NCBI RefSeq assembly: GCF_040115645.1
Contig: NC_089568.1
Span: 558,001 to 622,000 of the forward strand
DNA length: 64,000 bases
DNA from: Euwallacea fornicatus
Taxonomy: Eukaryota; Arthropoda; Insecta; Coleoptera; Curculionidae
Direction: 5' to 3'
Positions 11,211 through 22,826 of this stretch are shown here, piece after piece; within the stretch, counting starts at the first letter, position 1; the number at the start of each line of letters is the position of its first letter. Position numbers and translations under genes: made by a program. The notes under the pieces were generated by a model that did not search any database, had not been told where the DNA came from, and worked only from the letters and a program-made list of their open reading frames with translations.

Positions 11211-12712
11211 CCTGGGACCTCATCGTCCAAGTGATGAGGAGGTCACAGGTCAGCAGGTACTTGATTGACGTAGTGCAATCGTACCTGCAAGATCATTTTC
11301 TGGCGTTGCCTAACGGGGAGGTCCGTGAGTTGTCGTGTGGGGTTCCTCAGGGGTCCGTTCTGGGTCCCGTCTTGTGGAACCTGTTCTACGACGAGCTGCT
11401 GACGGTGGGTTATCCAAAGGGCGTCACTTCGGTGGTGTACGCGGATGATCTAGCGTTGGTGGTGGAGGCAAAGAACGGGAAAATCCTCGAGACGAGAGTC
11501 AGGCGTGCCATGGAACTGGTCTCCGACACGTTCCGTAGGAAAGGCCTGACCATGGCGACGGATAAGACCGAGATGGTGCTCCTGGTCGGACGACGCAAGC
11601 TGACAAGCATGAGTCTGATGGTGGAAGGGGTCAGGTATGAAACGAGCGAGTGCGTGAAGTACCTGGGAGTGTGGTTCGGCAGGAATGCCCGCTTTGGCGA
11701 GCACGCCCGCCGGACAGCCGACAAGGTAGGGAGGATCGTCTAGAAATTGGAAGGCATCCTCCCACGTGTGAACGGACTAAGTTTTGAAAGGAGGAGGATG
11801 ATGGTCATGGCGGCATCGTCCGCCCTGCTCTACGCGGCTCCGATTTGGCAATCGGAGCTCGCGTACCGGAAGTATAACGCCATCTTGGAGCGGGCGAATA
11901 GACAGCTCGCGATCAGGGTGTAAGCGTGTGCTTACAGGACGGCTCCGGGCGCAGCGGTGTTGGCTCTGGCCAAAATCCCTCCTGTGCGACTGAGAGTGGA
12001 AGAGAGAAGAATAATTTGGGAGCGAGGAAAAGAGAGTAAGAGCGAAGCGGCAGAATGGGTAATGATCGAATGGGAGAAGGAATGGGCCGTCTATGACGGA
12101 TGCATGAAAGTGTTCGTGCCGAGGATCAGAAGGTGGTCCGAATGCGAATGGGCTAAGCCCAATTACGCCCTGTCGCAGGTGTTCACCGGGCACGGCGCAT
12201 TCGGGAAATACCTGCGACGAATAGGGATTGAACGCAGTGACCACTGCTGGTTCTGCGGGAACGAAGAGAATGGTGTGAGCGACACTCCCGAGCACACGCT
12301 ATGGGAGTGTCCGGCATGGGAGGCCGATCGCGCGGAAGCCAGGCTGAGCGGACTCAGACCGGACCGAAACGTGATCGGCAGTGAAATTGTAGAGTCGGAA
12401 TGCAAGTGGAATGCGTTTGCAAGAATGGTAGAGAAAATCATGAATGCGAAACGTACGAGAGAGAATGAAAGAAGAAGAATGGTACAGGGAGAAGTCCTCC
12501 GCGACGCGGGCCGGTCTGAGCCGAATTAATAGGCGCGATGCCACCACCCCCCTGAAATAATGCCTTCAGGCAGTTCCGGGGGGGAACAACGGTGAAGAGA
12601 GGTGGGTTTTTAGTGGTTAGGCGCCTCCCTTCAGGGGGTGAATCCCACATAACCCGGCCGCCAGTCCATCAGACCGGATACCTTTAGAAGGTTTTCCCTC
12701 TCTAAAAAAAAA
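11211..12712 (+). mobile_element. R1-clade non-LTR retrotransposon, 5' truncated
   Basis: A 14-bp target duplication (agtcatttaaacga, 11197-11210 and 12713-12726) and a terminal A run define it. It encodes the second half of an R1-type reverse transcriptase: GVPQGSVLGPVLWN (about 11338), YADDLALVV (about 11438), KYLGVWFG (about 11660), then the C-terminal CCHC zinc finger CWFCG ... DTPEHTLWEC (about 12245-12310), preceded by FTGHGAFGKYLRRIG. Stops near 11741 and 11921 make it defective. It landed in the endonuclease region of the Jockey-like element. It is the longest of the four R1-type pieces I recognise with confidence. Confidence 0.88.
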
Positions 12713-12780
12713 AGTCATTTAAACGAAAGTTTAAATCAGGGGAATTAGTTTTTCTAATGTAAAACAATTAAACTTGACCC

Positions 12781-13690
12781 GTCTTTCTTTTAGGAACCAA
12801 CACGTATGCTAAATTTCCCTAATAGCTCTTTTACTGTGGTACCACCCACGATGGCGAACCCTGTGCGGGATGAGGGGCAGTGATTCCCGACACGAGCTAA
12901 AGAAAGCACTTCCGAGGCGGGTGGTAGCACATGAAAGTATTGTATTGTTCTGTGATAACCGTGTAAACCTGTTCTGTGATAACCGTGTAAACCCTTGAAT
13001 TATTGAAGGGTTCTTGATCGACTTCTACTAAGAAGTCCTGTGTGTGAGAACAGTGGCAAACAGGAGCAGGTATGTTGTTCACCTAGGCTCATTGTTTAAC
13101 AATGATAATATACACTTGGTATGTAACTGTGGGTTGATGGTCATAATATAATATTATCGAAATCCTCTGCACTTGCCTGTTGATCAGGGTGTGGGCGCCG
13201 TTCCTTCGGGTGTGGTGTCTTGTAACTTGAAACTGTGAGTGACACGGATAGGTTGGGGATGACCAGAAAGGTAATCCCCTACTGTTTCCGTTGGGATTCC
13301 ACCTGTTAGCCATAGGTGTGAGTCCGGGGAAGCCCATACTTATTTTACGAGGGCGCTAGCTAGTTGTCGAAGACTTTCTTATTTCTATTCGTAAACGCTT
13401 GGAATTGTTGTAAGGTATTAGGGCAAGGATATCTAACATACCTAAGCATGGTAGCCACTGTTAGAGCAGAGGGCCACATAACCCCCGGTGAGTACACCTT
13501 AATTCGTTCTGCCTTGCAGTACAGTAATTGCGAATTATACTTTTCATGTGTTATTCATGCCTAACGGGGTGCCATGCTGCCGTGGATGAAAAAGCATTGT
13601 CATGACCCATAGTAAGACTAATTGCTACAAGGTGACCAAACCTGACCAGATGTCAAAAATTACGAACAAGAACCGAATTTTATACTAGTT
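12781..13690. mobile_element. Unidentified insert in the Jockey-like element
   Basis: The retrotransposon endonuclease reading is lost at about 12781 and resumes at about 13690, so about 0.9 kb appears foreign. It has no long frame. It contains a 23-bp direct repeat (two copies between 12946 and 12993, built on 'ctgtgataaccgtgtaaacc'). Boundaries are approximate because I found no clear target duplication. It could be a solo LTR. Confidence 0.4.
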
Positions 13691-15240
13691 TAATATTTGG
13701 ATTAATCCAGTGCTGTTGCCCCTCTGGCATTGTCATTCGAGTTGCCACGCCTACAAATGTACTATCACTTTCTGCACGTCGATGTCCGTGCCAGTTTCGT
13801 TTTCGTTTCTACAAACATGCAGTAGTCTGTATCGTTAGGTTCTATGTAGTTTTTGTGGTTCGGTCTGTTGATGTTGGCATATACGAGTTTTAGGTTGAAT
13901 GTTCTATAGTTGTTATTATCTATTTAAGTTGGTTTAAAGGTTCTGTTGGAGATATTCTGGTGGGGAGGAGCTTATCAAACGTTCAGTTAGTATGTACATA
14001 TGATTACTGAAGAAGACCGCCGAGGTATCGATGGCGAAGTCATCAACAAATTGTTTTTGTAATTTTTTAGTAGTTCTTCTCAATTAGTGTTGATGGCTTT
14101 TGCAAATTATGCAATCATGTGTTGTTATCACTGAGTATATTCCATATTCTTGCGACATCGTCTTCGATACCTTGGCCGTGCTCTTGTTAAGGCATTTAAT
14201 TTTTACATTGGGGATTCCACCGAATGGGGCAGTGGGCCTCTTCGGACATATCATGCTCCATGCTGTATGGTCATCAGAGTTGCTGCCCGTACATTTGGGA
14301 GGAAGTGGAGATTTCCATGTTGATATCGATTGAGGCCCTTAACTTTTCTTGCATTTCGTGGGCCCTTCGCAGTCCTCTAAGCGGTGTTTAAAGGAGTTGT
14401 ATGTACTACAATGCTCCGGAATAGATGATGGTGGCTTGCTTTTCACTATTCTGTACAGGCGCCCCAGGAAATGTACTACACGGTGGTTTATAAGTTGCTC
14501 ATACGTGGCCAGATTGTCTGATCAGTCTCATCATGAGTGTAGGTGCGTTTCTGCGCCCGGAGATAATTCATTTCCAGAACCGGATTTTCAATCCTAACTT
14601 CTTCAAGTATTTTAGTCATCGGTTTTGTCTATGTCCACTCTTGTGGCTACCATTGAATATGACGGTCTTATAGAGAGGGTGACGTTTGTTTGATTCATTA
14701 CAGCGATGGGTGTGCTGTTTATTTTGAAGCACGTTATGATGATCCTTTTAGGGTGAGCCTTTGTAGAGCCTCTGTTGTATTCCTCTCGGTGTTCGTATTT
14801 ATAATGAAATTCCTTTCTTGCTTGATAATAATGTCTTTATTGTTGGGAATGATTTTTTCCCACTCAAGAACGATTTGGACTCTTAATGTTGAGGTTGGTG
14901 CAACGATTATGAAGGTGTGAGTGAAAGTTAGGTGTTATTTTTGGTTGATGTTTATTATTGGTAGTGTTGATGTTTCGTTTTGCGATGCCAAAGGTCGTGC
15001 TGCGTTACTAAAGGCGGGCCTTTTGGGGTCCGGTGTTGGGGTTGTGGGTGTGGAGGGTGTGGAAGATTGTGGTTTCGTACCTCTTCTTTTTAATTTGGGT
15101 GTTTCGAAGTCTTCCTGAGATGTCGGATTCTATTTAAACTCTTGCGACCTCCCTCTGTCCATCATTGGGGAGAGTTCTTCTCCGTGGTGGCAATATTCTT
15201 CTACTCATACGTTTTTGTATGTTTCCGACGTAAACAATAA

Positions 15241-16923
15241 AAAATACAAAAAATTGTTTATTTTATCACCGCACTAGGCTTCTCTGAATCGTCTCAGGGA
15301 TCGAACTCTAAATCGTTGAATTTATATTTATCTCAAAACATTTTTATAACAAAACTGTAGAAGTTTGAACTGTGAACATGTCTGTTATTTAAAGCTATGC
15401 ATTGCTTTAAATAGAAAAACTCTTGATTTAACTTGAAATTGTTCAGATTCAAGCTATAAAATTAAAGGAATTTGACTTTGTACACCGTTCTGGTCGTATA
15501 TCTGAAATATTATAGTATTATCATAGGAATGATTATTACTCCCATTTATATGCCTCACAATGTTTTCGTGGCAAGAGTCCATGATAATGATGGATATTCA
15601 CGTTGGTTATGGTTGTGGATACACACGACGTTGGATATTGCTTCACGCAACATGGGGCCATCAGAGCGGAAGATTTAGGTAAGATGGGTTGGCGCTGTAA
15701 ATTAAATAGAGATGTTTTGATGGTTGCTTTTGTAATTAACACGGCGATTTTGGCTGGTTAACAATTTAGACCCCATTGAGCCAAATTACGGCGGAACCTG
15801 TTGGTGGTCGGAGATACGTTGCTTCCTCAAAGTTAAGTAGAATAAGGTCTCCACCCTTGCGCTCTTACGTTGGACGATTGTTCATATGAGGAATTACGAC
15901 GGGATATGACCCTTGGACTTTACAGAATGCTGCTGTAGTTAAAATGCCACGAACATATTTTTTTATACAGAGCAAGTCACGCAACCCGCGCATTAGAATT
16001 TTTTTTACTTCCCACAATAATAGTCTAATGAAGTTCGGTTTCAGGCTATTATTAACGATGTTGAATTCAAGTGAAATATTGTCACCATGATGGCTCTTTC
16101 GGTCATACCGGAAATAGCTGCTAATTTTTTTATTTTAAATCCCCCCCCCCCCTCCCCCCTTTAAATTTTCGGATTATTCGTGAAATTTTAAAATCGGTTT
16201 TTGTAGAGTATTTTATGTCTAAAACTCAGCGTTATATCGGAAAATTGAAATTTTTGACGGCTGCGAGATATCACGGAAATCGATATTGTGTATCAACCCC
16301 TGCGACTTTTGGAATCGGTCTTCTGGGGCTCAAAGATGATGTAATAAGCTACATTTTGATATATTTCAATTTGTTAGGAAGTTTTGCATAATACCCCAGA
16401 ACATGTCTCTGAAGTTGCATTACCTCAAATCACGATAACTTGTTTCAGATAGAATACCCTGTCCAGCGTTGGTCTAGGGAACCTTAATAATATTTGATAC
16501 AGAATTAAGTTCGGAACTCGAACATGCTTTAAAGTACAGGGTGATTTATCTGAAATAAGCACGTCATTGAGACTCGAAGTCATGCAACATCGGAAGCATA
16601 TTTCGGGGGTTATGGGAGACTTTTTGCCAAGTTGAAATACGTTGAAATGTAACTTATTAGATCCTCTTTGTGCACCAGAACACCGATAGCAAAATTCACA
16701 ACGGTGAGCGCATAATACTGATTTCTTTGGAATCTTGCAGCTATCAAAACTTAAAAATTTTCCGAAATACCTCGGAAACGATAATTTTCAAACTTAAAAT
16801 ATTTTGCATAAACTGATCTTAAAAGTGAATGATAAATCCGCAAATGATATCATTACATTTAAAATAATGGAATTGCTAGCTACTTCTGGTACCAGCAGAA
16901 GAGTCGCCATTTTGAAAATAATT
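15241..16923. other. Intergenic, no gene; possible MITE remnants
   Basis: No coding sequence recognised. It contains a poly-C tract at about 16141-16160 and a 'tacagggtga' motif at 16537 that resembles Tc1/mariner MITE ends. The matching right end may be the 'actaaccctgtatc' near 19525, but I could not align the arms. Confidence 0.35.
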
Positions 16924-17635
16924 TATTGGGTTGTTCGATAATTAATGTCGTATTTTTTATGTTTTTTCAAAGGGAACATACTCATATTAATAATAAATAT
17001 TAATCAATGACGTAGTGGCCATCTTGGTGGATAACCTTGCGCCATCTTTCGGCAAGTTGGAAAATTCCGCGTTCGAAAAAGCTTTGATTTTTAGAGGTAA
17101 AAAATTGATTTAACCTATTTTTAACGGCTTGATCAGAATCGAAATTTTTACCATTCAAATGATTCTGAAGAGAACGAAACGAATAATAATCTGACGGCGC
17201 CAAGTCAGGGCTATATGGTGGATGAGGTATCAGGTCCCAATTTAGGTCCAATAATTTTTGACGCGTTATTAAAGACGTATGGGGTTATCATGATGGAACA
17301 GTACTTCTTTGGGATTAGCGAGTTCAGGACGTTCTCTTTTGATTTCTTCGTTCAATTTCGATAGCTGGCGACAGTAAACATTCGAATCAATAGTTTGGTT
17401 TTTCGGAAGCAGTTCAAAATACAGAATACCCTTGTAGTCCCACCACACAGATAGCAAAATCTTCTTTTGATGAATATTGGCTTTGGACGTCGATTGCGCA
17501 GGTTTATTTTGTTTGGTCCATGATCGTTTTCGGACTTCGTTATCGTAGACAATCCATTTTTCATCACCCGTTATGACTCTTTTTAAAAGTGACTCGTTTT
17601 GGTTACGATTCAGCAAAGAATCACATATGTTAATA

Positions 17636-18913
17636 TTAGGTCGTGTAGTATGAAATGAGTAGAATTGAATTGCAACTTTAGTCATTTTTTTTCATATAAA
17701 ATGTTTTTATTGTCAATCGAAATATGCACCATTATCAATACACTTCTGCCATTTAACGGGAAGTTCATTGATTTCCCTGCTGTAAAAGCCTGCAGGCCGG
17801 AAGTCGATAAACTCGTGGAACGCAGCTTTGACAGCCTCGTCGGAGTTTACTGTTTTCCTTACCAAGAAGTTATCCAAATTTTGAAAGAAGTGGTAATCAG
17901 TGGGTGCTAAGTCGGGTGAATATGGTGGATGAAGAAGAGTTTCCAATTCCAACTCCTGTAGCTTGGCCAAGGTGACTTGTGCGGTGTGTGGCCGAGTGTC
18001 GTCGTGCAACAATAGCGGTGCGCTGCGATTGACTAATCTTGGCTACTTAACCGTCAGTTGCCTCATCATTTCGGTCAGTTGTCGGCAGTAGACATCAGCC
18101 GTAATCGATTCACCAGGTTTCATGAAGCTGTGATGGATGAAACCTGCGTTGGACCACCAAACGGACACCATAAGCTTCTTTTGATGAAGATTTTTTTTCG
18201 CACAATGTTTTGGTGGTTCATCTTGATCCAACCACTGCGATGAACGTCTGGTATTGTCATATAGGATCCATTTCTCATCACAAGTAACAATCCGATTCAA
18301 AAATGGATCGTTGTTATACCGGCACAACAAAGAGACACAAGCTTCGAGACGTCGTTCTTTCTGTATGTCGCTCAACTCATGCGGTACCCACTTGTCCAGC
18401 TTCTTCACCTCACCAATTTCAGCCAAATGAGTCAATATTGTTTTTTTGGTTACACTGAATATTAACGAAAATTCGAACGCACTTTGACGTGGATTCGCTT
18501 CCACCACGGCTTTCAGATGATCGTTATCCACTTGAGTTTCAGGTCGTCCACGTGGTTCATTTGTTAGGTCAAAATTGCCAGAACGAAATTTCATGAACCA
18601 ACGAGATACTGTTTGCCGTGAAGCGACTTCAGTACCAAACACATCATTAATATTGCGAGCCGTCTGAGCTGTCGTGGTTCCACGGTGGTACTCATATTTC
18701 ATTAACACACGAATTTCACTATTTTGCATGGCCGCACAAAAATTTTTATAAAAATAAAAGTTTTCAATAATTTTTAACACTTTAAACTCTGATCGAAAGA
18801 GGAAGAATGTGCCTTTTCCACATAAAAAAGTCCAAATATGGATTTAGAGTGAAGTTATTCGCAGTTGAATGTGGCATTTCGAGAATCTACTCATTTCATA
18901 CTACACGACCTAA
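17636..18913 (-). mobile_element. Mariner (DD34D, cecropia-like) nested in another mariner
   Basis: Perfect 28-bp inverted ends starting TTAGGTCGTGTAGTATGAAA, TA duplication at 17634-17635 and 18914-18915, total 1278 bp. The ends, length and TA target are typical of mariner. It sits in the transposase gene of the outer mariner 16926-19475, in the same orientation. Confidence 0.92.
17713..18729 (-). pseudogene. Mariner transposase with a single nonsense codon
   Basis: Start MQNSEIRVL at 18729, stop at 17713. HTH region at the N terminus, then WVPHEL, VTCDEKWILYDN (about 18265), LHDDTRPHTA (about 18000) and HPPYSPDLAPTDYHFF (about 17895-17940). The Asp spacing is DD34D. The frame is open throughout except for TAG at 18043-18045, where a CAG codon would fit. 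The usual HDN is HDD here. Overall similarity is to cecropia-type mariners such as Hsmar1, by recollection of that family. A very recent, nearly intact copy. Confidence 0.88.
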
Positions 18914-19477
18914 TACGTTGAGTGAGGCGAATTTCCTTCAATTCGTGAGGAACCCAAACATCCAATTCGCGAACGTACCTGAGCTTTTTTAAATGTAGAG
19001 AAACGGTTAAATTCGATACGTTCAACATTTCTGCTATCTCTCGAGTTGTCATGCGCAGATTAGCTTCGATTAAGGCCTTTATTTCATCGTTATCAATGGC
19101 GATTGGGCGTCCAGTGTGTGGTGCATCTTGGACATTAAAATTTCCGGAACGAAAGCCAGAAAACCGACGCTGGCGCTGGCGTTCGGTAAGGCAGTTCTCA
19201 CCATAAACTTCGCACAATTTCTTCTGAGCTTGCGCTGCTTTTTTGCCCTCTCGAAAGTGAAATAATAAAATGCGTCGATAATGCTCACTTTGATTGTCCA
19301 TCTTCAACCTAAATTTTAAATAATTTCTTGTTTACTAACCGCGTTCAATTTTCGATCGAAAAAAGCCGAAAACATAACCTTTAAAGTGGCATATAATAAT
19401 ATAAGCGACGAGATCACTATGTATAAATTAAGCCATCTATGAGAATAAAACGACATTAATAATGGAACAACCCAATA

Positions 19478-19871
19478 CTTGGTTTGGGTGGGGAAAAAGA
19501 TTTCTGACGAACGGTTGCGGGACTAACCCTGTATCATTTACACCTCTCAGAGGTTCTGTGAAGAAATGCGCACATTTTCACATTCAATGAAAGAGGAAGT
19601 AACAGTCGGCCAACTTTTATCTTATTCTTTATTCTCATGTTGTATTATCTTGTTACATTAATGGCTATATGATACTTATCTGACTGACTGGCCTAACTGC
19701 AAGTTATAAGGCCACGAATAGATTTCTTAATCTACAACGCGTGGTCATTTTTGTACATTTCAGCCTCCAACATTATCAATAATTAAGTTAAACTATATTT
19801 CTATTTCAATCAAGGTTTATTTATTTATTGGGCTTTCATCAACTAATTGTGCTGTGCATTTTGGTGTCAGG
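19478..19871. other. Intergenic; upstream of VWC copy 2
   Basis: No coding sequence. It ends at the start of the VWC gene and should contain its promoter. A 'ttaaccctgtatc'-like motif near 19525 hints at an old MITE end. Confidence 0.35.
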
Positions 19872-20744
19872 ATGCATGTAATAGTATTTCTGCATTACCG
19901 AATCTTTTACATTGCTTTGGTTATGGTGACATTCTCCCTCGTACGATCTGGAAATCCCGACGAGTGCCACCATAATGGAGCTTTCTTGTATGAAGACCTG
20001 AATTGCGAGCCCTTGAATCCAGAAGCAGCCATGTGTGCCACTAGCTACAATTGCAGTACCATCTACGCGAATGGCGGTTGTTCCTATAGAGGGCGGAACT
20101 ACTTAGTGGGTGAAGTTATAGACAATAATTTGACAGAATCGGATTGTTGCAGTAATTGTAGATGCATTTGTGACCATCAAATTGTATGCCAACCGGTGTT
20201 TTGCGAATCGAATTGGTGGAGTTTCTTCAACTTAAAACCTAACTGCTTTAATGGTTTCACTTTAGGTCGGTGTTGTCCCAGCAAGATCTGCCCTCAGAAT
20301 AGTGTAACGCATAAAACTTGTGAAGTCGAGGGGAAAACCTATAAAATAGGAGAGAAATTTATCCCCAAGCATACCTGCCTTTCATGTGTTTGCCATGAAA
20401 ATTTTACTGGAGAATTTGATGAAAAAACGTGCATGAAACAAAACTGTCACCTTCAGTTGAGGAACGCACCAGAATTAATACAAAACTGCGCACCAGTTTA
20501 TTTAAATATAATTGATTCGGATGTCCTTTGTTGTCCTAACTTTTTTATTTGTCCGAATTACAGGCACAAAATTAGACTTCTGGATAAGGTTGTCTCGGCA
20601 ACTTCGGGATTGGAATGTCTTTACGGGAATAAGAAAGTAAAGTTGGGATATGGATTTTTTAAATACTTCGATGACGGGGACCAAGATCGGTTTTTGAAGT
20701 GCCAATGCGTGCTTCCCCCATTGTTAACGTGCACGGAAATTTAA
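19872..20744 (+). CDS. Secreted cysteine-rich VWC-type protein, copy 2
   Basis: A single-exon frame of 290 residues. The ATG at 19872 is chosen because it opens a signal peptide (hydrophobic IFYIALVMVTFSLVRSG). The Cys pattern follows copy 1: an N-terminal block from CHHNGAFLYEDLNCE, a VWC block from CSYRGRNYLVGEV to CRCICDHQIVCQPVFC, a second from CEVEGKTYKIGEKF to CLSCVCHENF, then LCCPNFFICP and a closing CLYGNKKVKLGYGF..CQCVLPPLLTC. Function outside the cell is inferred; the ligand is unknown. It lies on the opposite strand to copy 1, head to head, and the 18 kb between them is almost wholly transposons. All cysteine blocks are kept, so both copies are probably expressed genes. Confidence 0.87.
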   Translation: MHVIVFLHYRIFYIALVMVTFSLVRSGNPDECHHNGAFLYEDLNCEPLNPEAAMCATSYNCSTIYANGGCSYRGRNYLVGEVIDNNLTESDCCSNCRCICDHQIVCQPVFCESNWWSFFNLKPNCFNGFTLGRCCPSKICPQNSVTHKTCEVEGKTYKIGEKFIPKHTCLSCVCHENFTGEFDEKTCMKQNCHLQLRNAPELIQNCAPVYLNIIDSDVLCCPNFFICPNYRHKIRLLDKVVSATSGLECLYGNKKVKLGYGFFKYFDDGDQDRFLKCQCVLPPLLTCTEI

Positions 20745-21031
20745 TCCTTTATCTGAGTACGAGTTCGAACATCTGCTGCGATTTTCCTCTTTGGCTGATG
20801 ATAGAAACTCTAGTTTGTTAATTATTGATAGGGATGTCCATTGTTCAAATTAATAATATGTAATACTGAATGCGTTTGGTTTCCTGTTGTGCCCCTTTGC
20901 TTTCTGCTCCAACACTGATCCTCGGCACTTGACACAAGAGCAACGTGCTTGGCGTAATTCAAAGTTAAAAATTCTGCTTAGTTGAGATGTGAAAAACATA
21001 AGACGATAGTTAAATTTTAAGAAAAAAAAGT
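20745..21031. other. 3' flank of VWC copy 2
   Basis: No coding sequence seen. It should hold the 3' untranslated region and polyadenylation site of the VWC gene; I see no unambiguous AATAAA. Confidence 0.35.
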
Positions 21032-21033
21032 TA

Positions 21034-22314
21034 TTAGGAGTTGGAATTAATTCGTAGCGTTTTACAAGAGATGGGATAGATAATACAGTATTTCGTTGTT
21101 ATCTACAATAATATATAATACTTATCGTGAAACAGCGGTCAATAGAGGTCATTTGCTTAGCATATCCACTTTTTGAATAATAAATAACGACATTTTATAA
21201 TTTATTGAATATGTCACAATTTGTGCCGAATAAAGGGTTTTTGCGGGGAATTTTACTCCATTACTTAAATATGAACAAAAGTGCTGCTGAAGCTCATCGT
21301 ATTTTAGTGGAAGTATATGATAAACATGCTCTAGCTGAACAAACGTGTCGGAAGTGGTTTGCACGTTTTAAAGCTGGCGATTTCGACTTGATTGACAAGG
21401 AGCGACCTGGTCAGCCAAAAAAATTTGAAGACAACGCTTTGGAGGTATTGCTCAACGAAGACCCATGTCAAACACTTCAAGAATTGTCTACATCATTGGG
21501 AGTTAACTTATTAACGGTAGGAAAACGTCTTAAAACTTTGGGTATGATCCAAAAGGAAGGACATTGGGTTCCATATGAACTGAAACCAAGGGACATTGAG
21601 AGGCGTTTTTTGACGTGTGAACTGTTGCTTCAACGGGAAAAAAGAAAAGGTTTTTTGCATCGGATTGTCACTAGTGATGAAAAATGGATCCATTACGACA
21701 ATCCGAAGCGCAGAAAGTCATGGGTTAAGCCCGGTCAACCGTCAACATCAGTGGCAAGGCCGAATATCCATGGGTCTAAGCTTCTGCTGTGTATTTGGTG
21801 GGATCAGAGGGGTGTGATTTATTATGAATTGTTGAAACCATAACTGGAGACCGCTACCGGCTACAACTGATGCGATTGAGCCGTGCATTGAAAGAAAAAC
21901 GGCCGGAATACTCCAAAAGACACGACAAAGTCATTTTGCTGCGCGACAATGCTCGTCCGCACGTCCCAAAACCGGTACAAACATACCTGGAAAGACTTAA
22001 ATGGGAAATCCTGCCCCACCCGCCGTATTCCCCAGATGTTGCTCCATCTGATTATTATTTGTTTCGTTCGATGGCTCATAGTCTGTCTGAGCAGAAGTTC
22101 ACTTCTTACGAAGATTGTCAAAAGTGGGTCGATTCATGGACTGCATCAAAAGACAACGCGTTCTTCCGACGCGGTATTCGTGCCCTGCCCGAAAGATGGT
22201 CAAAAGTAGTAGAAAGCGATGGGCAATACTTCAATTAATGTATTTTTATATTTTCATTTAAAATCAATAAATTTTTTCTTAAAAAAAACGCTACGATTTA
22301 ATTCCAACTCCTAA
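21034..22314 (+). mobile_element. Mariner (DD34D, mauritiana/Mos1-like)
   Basis: Inverted ends TTAGGAGTTGGAATTAA(t/a)TCG..., TA duplication at 21032-21033 and 22315-22316, 1281 bp. The transposase at 21211 begins MSQFVPNKG, close to the MSSFVPNKE start of Mos1, which places it in the mauritiana group. Confidence 0.92.
21211..22238 (+). pseudogene. Mos1-like mariner transposase with a frameshift
   Basis: The ATG at 21211 starts MSQFVPNKG. An HTH region is followed by [22 protein letters not shown] (about 21670), LLRDNARPHV (about 21940) and HPPYSPDVAPSDYYLF (about 22018-22065), spacing DD34D. A deletion of about ten bases near 21840 (just after ELLKP) shifts the frame, so the N-terminal frame stops at 21843 while the C-terminal frame continues to the stop at 22238. 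His before the second Asp is replaced by Arg. Non-functional but young. Confidence 0.88.
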
Positions 22315-22316
22315 TA

Positions 22317-22583
22317 TATTTCTTACAGAAAACAGGCGAGTATTTCCAGTATTTGCGAAACTCCATATTTTGAGTTAGTCGTGGAGCCTAGCTCGCGTTC
22401 AAGAGTCCGCAATTCAAGTTTTTCAAATAGGACATCCATTATATTATTATATGGTTAAAGTCTATGACCAATGGCGACTATTTTGAGTGGATATTTGTTA
22501 TACTTCTAGTAAAAAAACCGGCGAGTCATCTCAGAGTTTATCAAACTTCATATTTTGAATTCATTCGCGTTCAAAGGTTCATA
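22317..22583. other. Short spacer, no gene
   Basis: No feature recognised. The 'gtcgtggagcctagctcgcgttcaa' stretch resembles itself further on ('attcattcgcgttcaaag'), suggesting an old duplication. Confidence 0.3.
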
Positions 22584-22826
22584 CACTGACTTTCAAAAAA
22601 ACCGCAACCCCAAGAAGAACGCACTGTATGTATTTGAAATTTTGGTATGATTTTAGACTTGTAAAGAGAAAAAAATGATAAAAATTTCAAGTTCGTATTT
22701 TAGTACGATATGAAGTTTTTCTTTACTTTTTTATCTGTGACGATCGTTTTTTTGTAAATTTTTTTACAGGCGGATAGCGATAAAGGTACTATCGTTAGTA
22801 CCATATTGAATGTGTGGTAGTGCAAA

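Larger units (their letters stand above)
3240..15240 (-). mobile_element. Jockey-like non-LTR retrotransposon, broken by insertions
   Basis: One minus-strand element in five pieces. 13690-15240 holds a gag-like ORF1 with zinc-knuckle-like Cys/His clusters (about 14220-14420) and the N-terminal endonuclease (VYANIN at about 13880). 12727-12780 and 9562-11210 carry the endonuclease core (EGDFN at about 11065; LDHLPI at about 10880), a pre-RT region, and the RT with DINKAFDSV (about 9780) and LPQGSPLAPFLYNIY (about 9600). 6541-6583 is 43 bp of RT. 3240-3931 holds the YVDD active site (about 3922) and the RT tail. Across both DD41D insertions the RT frame rejoins exactly when the insert and one TA are removed. 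Many stops show that the element is dead. The 5' and 3' limits are approximate and no flanking duplication was identified. Confidence 0.75.
16926..19475 (-). mobile_element. Mariner (DD34D, irritans-like), host of a nested mariner
   Basis: Ends TTGGGTTGTTC..ATTAATGTCGT in inverted orientation, flanked by TA (16924-16925, 19476-19477). Without the inner mariner and its duplicated TA it is about 1270 bp, the normal mariner size. The transposase starts at 19301 (MDNQSEHYRR) and runs to 18916. It then rejoins in frame at 17633 after the inner element: the codons on either side read LTQR|NICDSLL. Motifs: WVPHELKE, TGDEKWI (about 17560), FHHDN (about 17290), HPPYSPDLAPSDYYSF (about 17180-17225). 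A short out-of-frame deletion after FHHDN, near 17282, removes the Ala-Arg-Pro that normally follows, so the protein is broken there independently of the insertion. Confidence 0.85.

Noticed and set aside
11410..12441. Long minus-strand open frames opposite the R1-clade element
   Set aside because: They are antisense shadows of the RT and zinc-finger coding sequence, which has clear motifs on the plus strand.
12946..12993. Two direct repeats of 23 bp considered as a CRISPR-like or satellite array
   Set aside because: There are only two adjacent copies without spacers, in a eukaryotic repeat-rich context.
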